This document shows, in pieces, positions 60,959 to 64,000 of a stretch of DNA of 64,000 nucleotides (its first letter is position 1; each line of letters starts with the position of its first letter). Source of the DNA: Streptomyces alboniger (GTDB taxonomy: Bacteria; Actinomycetota; Actinomycetes; Streptomycetales; Streptomycetaceae); the NCBI RefSeq assembly GCF_008704395.1, contig NZ_CP023695.1:3038001-3102000 (forward strand). The letters run 5' to 3'. The notes under the pieces were generated by a model. It was not told where the DNA came from and made no database searches. It saw nothing but the letters and a program-made list of their open reading frames with translations. The position numbers and the translations under genes are program-made.

Positions 60959-60984
60959 CCCCAGTCCCCCAGCCCCCAGCCCCC
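60959..60984 (-). other. G-quadruplex-forming motif after the DUF6912 gene
   Basis: On the minus strand, four G-runs of 5, 5, 5 and 4 with loops of 2, 2 and 3 nt lie directly after the stop codon at 60985. It could act as a transcription end or RNA structure; there is no other terminator for that gene. Confidence 0.5.
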
Positions 60985-61506
60985 TCAAGGCGCCCCCGCC
61001 AGCCCAATCAGCCCAGGAATCTCCTGCGTGGCGAACCAGAGCAGGTCATGATCCTCCGCCCCGTCCACCACGAACCGCGCGTCGTCGTCGCCCTGATCCG
61101 CCGCGCCCAGCGCCGCCGCGGCCGCCGCGACATCCGCCTCCGCGTCCCCCGCGTCCACGTGCACGGCCGCCACCTTCCCCAGGGGAAGCCCGTCGGCGAG
61201 CCGCACCTCGCCGAGCGCCCCCTGGTCGAGACCCCGGCCGGGGTCCGCCACAGCCGCCCCGTCCGGCACGTCGGCCGCGAGAACGACCCGGCGCCGCGGC
61301 GCCCCGGGATCCACCGCCACCAGCCGCAGCGACGCCGCCGCCGCCCGGTTCAGCGCCGCGTACTCGAGCTCCTCGATGTCATCGGAGACGTACCACTCCC
61401 GCAGGGCGGGGGTGACGGCGTAAGCGACAAGCGGCCCCGGCCCCAACTCCTTCGCCTTGTACGCCTCAGCGAGCCGGGGCAGGGTCAGAGGAACGTAGAC
61501 GCGCAT
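60985..61506 (-). CDS. DUF6912-like conserved hypothetical protein
   Basis: A 173-aa protein starting at ATG 61504-61506 with a weak GAAAG upstream; the frame extending to 62127 is spurious. MRVYVPLTLPRLAEAYKAKELGPGPLVAYAVTPALREWYVSDDIEELEYAALNRAA matches, as I recall, the actinobacterial family DUF6912 found near secA. It is soluble and acidic, with no catalytic motif. Function unknown. Upstream non-coding bases 61507-61825 hold three tandem 16-bp repeats and the start region of the Rv3235-like gene. Confidence 0.75.
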   Translation of the reverse strand: MRVYVPLTLPRLAEAYKAKELGPGPLVAYAVTPALREWYVSDDIEELEYAALNRAAAASLRLVAVDPGAPRRRVVLAADVPDGAAVADPGRGLDQGALGEVRLADGLPLGKVAAVHVDAGDAEADVAAAAAALGAADQGDDDARFVVDGAEDHDLLWFATQEIPGLIGLAGAP

Positions 61507-61524
61507 GACTGACCGCTTTCGTTC

Positions 61525-61572
61525 GTGTACGGAGAAGGCCGTGTCCGTAGAGGGCCGTGTACGTGGAAGGCC
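61525..61572. repeat. Three tandem 16-bp repeats upstream of the DUF6912 gene
   Basis: GTGTACGGAGAAGGCC (61525-61540), GTGTCCGTAGAGGGCC (61541-61556) and GTGTACGTGGAAGGCC (61557-61572) are contiguous. They begin 19 bp from the DUF6912 start, in its leader or promoter. Confidence 0.8.
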
Positions 61573-61790
61573 TCCAGGATACGTCCGCGAGTCCCCGATC
61601 GAGGTGCCCCCACCGCCCCCGGAGCCGTCCACACGCCTCCGCGGATTCACCCGGCACAACCCGGCAACCACCGCGATCCCGGACCCTCCGTCCCCCCGGA
61701 TAGGTGAACCTCGCAGCCCTCCCCCGAGGCACCGCCAGGCCCTTGCACCCTCCCTCGCCGCCCCCGTACAAGATCCCCGGGACAGAAAAG

Positions 61791-61804
61791 TTACCCACCG
61801 GTAA
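61791..61804. promoter_or_regulatory. Short palindrome before the Rv3235-family gene
   Basis: TTACC-CACC-GGTAA lies just before the ribosome site GAAGGAGG, with GTG at 61826. It may be an operator or a promoter-proximal hairpin. Confidence 0.35.
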
Positions 61805-61825
61805 AGGCGACGAAGGAGGCACCCC

Positions 61826-62272
61826 GTGCGCAAGGTGATGACAAGGCCCCGCCCCCGCCCGTCAGCGGCCCGCCCCCCGGCAGGCCGCCCACCCACCCGC
61901 AAAGACTCCCGCCGCCCCGCGGACCGCACTCCCAGGCCCGTCCCGGCCAAACCACCCCCGCACCCCACAGAGGTCTTCACCGAACGCCTCCTGCTGGTCC
62001 TCAGCGGCCAACGCCCCCTGTACTGGGTGGCCCGCCACATCGCCAACACCGCCTTCGACGACCTGGCGCGCCTGGCCGAGCGCACCCCCCTCCGCGCGAA
62101 CGGCCACCGCCCCACGGTCCACCGCATCGGCCACTACCAGCCGCACCCCGAGGCCTACGAGGTCTTCGCCCGCATCGCGACAGGCCCGAGACTGCGCGCA
62201 CTGGCTTTCCGCCTGGCTCTCGGCCCGGACCGGAAATGGCGCTGCACAGCGGTGGAAATGGAAAGGACCTGA
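61826..62272 (+). CDS. Rv3235-family protein
   Basis: A 148-aa protein with GTG 61826 preceded by GAAGGAGG. A Pro/Arg-rich disordered N-terminus (about 1-48) leads into a compact domain with TERLLLVLSGQRPLYWVARHIANTAFDDLARLAER, then HRIGHYQPHPEAYEVFARIATGPRLRALAFRLAL and a final WRCTAVEME strand. This matches the family named for Mycobacterium tuberculosis Rv3235, which sits next to secA in many actinobacteria. Function is unestablished. It converges on secA across a terminator. Confidence 0.85.
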   Translation: MRKVMTRPRPRPSAARPPAGRPPTRKDSRRPADRTPRPVPAKPPPHPTEVFTERLLLVLSGQRPLYWVARHIANTAFDDLARLAERTPLRANGHRPTVHRIGHYQPHPEAYEVFARIATGPRLRALAFRLALGPDRKWRCTAVEMERT

Positions 62273-62283
62273 ACCGAAAAAAA

Positions 62284-62338
62284 CCTGAGCCGAAGGGGCC
62301 GGGGAATCCCGGCCCCTCCCACTCAGGTCACGGACGAG
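62284..62338. terminator. Bidirectional terminator between Rv3235-like gene and secA
   Basis: Inner stem AGGGGCCGGG (62294-62303) / CCCGGCCCCT (62308-62317) with loop GAAT, inside an outer pairing of ACCTGAG with CTCAGGT. It lies between the two converging stops. Confidence 0.85.
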
Positions 62339-62388
62339 GCAGCTCGGCCCAAGCCGAGGCCCGCCCCATCAGAGCGACAGCGACAACG

Positions 62389-64000
62389 TCACTTCTTGCG
62401 CCGCCGCCCCCCGCCCTTCTGGGCCTTGCGCCGCTCCGCGCGGGTCATGCCGTCCGCCTCGGACCGCACTCCGGAGCCGTCCGTGGTGAAGTCGCCCTCA
62501 TCCACGCCGCCCTCGGCGTTGGGCGCCTGGAAGTGCAGCCGGTCGGGCCGCTGCGGAGCCTCAAGGCCCTTGGCGCGGATCTCGGGCCGCGCCTGGGCCC
62601 CGCCGCCCGCACCGGCCGGGACCGCGTCCTGCACGCCGTCCTTGGTGAGCGAGGCGGCACGCGCCCCGTCCTCGACCGGGACCTCCTCGACCTGCTGCTC
62701 GACCTGGACCTCCAGGTTGAACAGGTAGCCGACGGACTCCTCCTTGATGCCGTCCATCATGGCGTTGAACATGTCGAAGCCCTCGCGCTGGTACTCGACC
62801 AGCGGGTCCTTCTGCGCCATGGCGCGGAGGCCGATGCCCTCCTGGAGGTAGTCCATCTCGTAGAGGTGCTCACGCCACTTGCGGTCGAGCACCGACAGGA
62901 CGACCCGGCGCTCCAGCTCACGCATGATCTCGGAGCCGAGCTGCTCCTCGCGCGCCGCGTACTGCTCGTGGATGTCGTCCTTGATGGACTCGGAGATGAA
63001 CTCGGCGGTGAGGCCCGCGCGGTCACCCGCCGTGTCCTCCAGCTCCTCGATGGTGACCTTGACGGGGTAGAGCTGCTTGAAGGCGCTCCACAGCCGGTCC
63101 AGGTCCCACTCCTCGGCGAAGCCCTCGGCGGTCTCGGCGGCGATGTACGCGTCGATGGTGTCGTCCATGAAGTGCGCGATCTGCTCGTGCAGGTCCTCAC
63201 CCTCCAGGACGCGGCGACGCTCTCCGTAGATGACCTCGCGCTGGCGGTTGAGGACCTCGTCGTACTTCAGGACGTTCTTACGGGTCTCGAAGTTCTGCTG
63301 CTCGACCTGCGACTGGGCGGAGGCGATCGCGCGCGTGACCATCTTGTTCTCGATCGGCACGTCGTCCGGGACGTTGGCCATCGACATCACGCGCTCGACC
63401 ATCTGCGCCTTGAACAGACGCATCAGGTCGTCGCCCAGCGACAGGTAGAACCGCGACTCGCCCGGGTCGCCCTGACGGCCGGAACGACCACGCAGCTGGT
63501 TGTCGATACGACGCGACTCGTGCCGCTCCGTGCCGAGGACGTAGAGCCCGCCCAGGGCCTTGACCTCCTCGAACTCCTGCTTGACGGCCCGCTCGGCCTT
63601 CTCCAGGGCGGCGGGCAGCGCCGCGGCCCACTCCTCGACGTGCTCGACGGGGTCGAGGCCGCGCTGGCGCAGCTCCGCCTCGGCGAGGTCGTCGGGGTTG
63701 CCGCCGAGCTTGATGTCGGTGCCTCGTCCGGCCATGTTCGTGGCGACGGTGACGGCGCCCTTGCGGCCGGCCTGGGCGACGATGGTCGCCTCACGGTCGT
63801 GCTGCTTGGCGTTGAGCACCTCGTGCTGGATGCCCCGCTTGGACAGCTGCTGCGAGAGGTACTCCGACTTCTCCACGGAAGTGGTGCCGACGAGGATCGG
63901 CTGCCCCTTCTCGTGCTTCTCCGCGATGTCGTCGACGACGGCGGCGAACTTCGCGACCTCGGTGCGGTAGATCAGGTCGGACTGGTCGGCGCGGACCATC
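62389..64000 (-). CDS. secA: Preprotein translocase ATPase SecA (5' end cut by window edge)
   Basis: C-terminal ~537 residues of SecA, the motor of the Sec export pathway at the SecYEG channel. Visible are the second nucleotide-binding fold ([49 protein letters not shown]), the helical scaffold/wing region ([30 protein letters not shown]) and the linker. The C-terminus ends in a Lys/Arg-rich tail ([17 protein letters not shown]) and has no zinc-binding CxCxSG motif, the usual form in Streptomyces. The preprotein-binding and N-terminal motor parts lie outside the window. Confidence 0.97.
   Translation of the reverse strand, partial: MVRADQSDLIYRTEVAKFAAVVDDIAEKHEKGQPILVGTTSVEKSEYLSQQLSKRGIQHEVLNAKQHDREATIVAQAGRKGAVTVATNMAGRGTDIKLGGNPDDLAEAELRQRGLDPVEHVEEWAAALPAALEKAERAVKQEFEEVKALGGLYVLGTERHESRRIDNQLRGRSGRQGDPGESRFYLSLGDDLMRLFKAQMVERVMSMANVPDDVPIENKMVTRAIASAQSQVEQQNFETRKNVLKYDEVLNRQREVIYGERRRVLEGEDLHEQIAHFMDDTIDAYIAAETAEGFAEEWDLDRLWSAFKQLYPVKVTIEELEDTAGDRAGLTAEFISESIKDDIHEQYAAREEQLGSEIMRELERRVVLSVLDRKWREHLYEMDYLQEGIGLRAMAQKDPLVEYQREGFDMFNAMMDGIKEESVGYLFNLEVQVEQQVEEVPVEDGARAASLTKDGVQDAVPAGAGGGAQARPEIRAKGLEAPQRPDRLHFQAPNAEGGVDEGDFTTDGSGVRSEADGMTRAERRKAQKGGGRRRKK

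Noticed and set aside
1..64000. tRNA genes, attachment sites, insertion sequences
   Set aside because: I looked for tRNA-like cloverleaf ends, terminal inverted repeats and transposase or integrase motifs in intergenic regions and saw none.

Overview
The window is chromosomal DNA of very high G+C with long GC-biased codons, GTG starts and 4-bp ATGA/GTGA gene overlaps. Gene content and order (ftsEX, prfB, two pka-type kinases, a teichoic-acid-like cluster, the large NAD-glutamate dehydrogenase, secA) identify it as the core chromosome of a Streptomyces or close relative. No tRNA, rRNA, insertion sequence, attachment site or CRISPR array was found. Both ends cut a gene: ftsX at base 1 and secA at base 64000.

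Layout. 1-7.2 kb: ftsX and ftsE, a small zinc-ribbon membrane protein, a sortase-anchored (LAETG) surface protein, prfB, and two Ser/Thr kinases matching PkaB and PkaA. 7.6-15.6 kb: an FHA/FtsK-like ATPase, a PPOX-fold oxidoreductase, and a sugar ABC importer (lipoprotein plus two permeases, no ATPase) whose first permease carries an inserted extracellular Ig-like domain. 15.7-39.9 kb: a wall-polymer cluster. It has a GT4-Stealth fusion, four proteins with a CDP-glycerol glycerophosphotransferase (TagF-like) domain preceded by a GT2 domain, two GT2 proteins with beta-rich tails, a polytopic GT-C-like protein, galE, a TetR regulator, and a TagG/TagH-type ABC exporter with a repeated inverted-repeat operator upstream. 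The logic is sugar-nucleotide supply (GalE), polymerisation and decoration (GT and TagF-like enzymes), and export (TagGH).

40.0-46.2 kb: an accessory region. A seven-gene minus-strand operon encodes two small related proteins, a MoaA-like radical SAM enzyme, a thymidylate-kinase-like P-loop kinase, a degenerate phosphohexomutase domain, an STM4013-type alkaline-phosphatase-fold hydrolase and a Nudix hydrolase. It is divergent from an XRE/TPR-like regulator followed by an acetyltransferase. Two operon genes contain rare TTA (bldA) codons. No characterised pathway with this gene set is known to me, so it is the best candidate here for an undescribed system.

46.2-50.9 kb: an acetyltransferase, then a three-gene operon (polyprenol-phosphate sugar synthase, GtrA flippase-like protein, GT-C-like protein). 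Its last gene is a paralogue of the GT-C gene in the wall cluster. A PAP2 phosphatase and a GlsB-type small membrane protein follow. 51-64 kb: gdhB, a DJ-1/PfpI protein preceded by a perfect 14-bp GntR-like palindrome, a TTA-containing LuxR/ATPase regulator, a HAD hydrolase, a DUF6912-like protein, an Rv3235-family protein and secA. Several intergenic regions hold short tandem or dispersed repeats.
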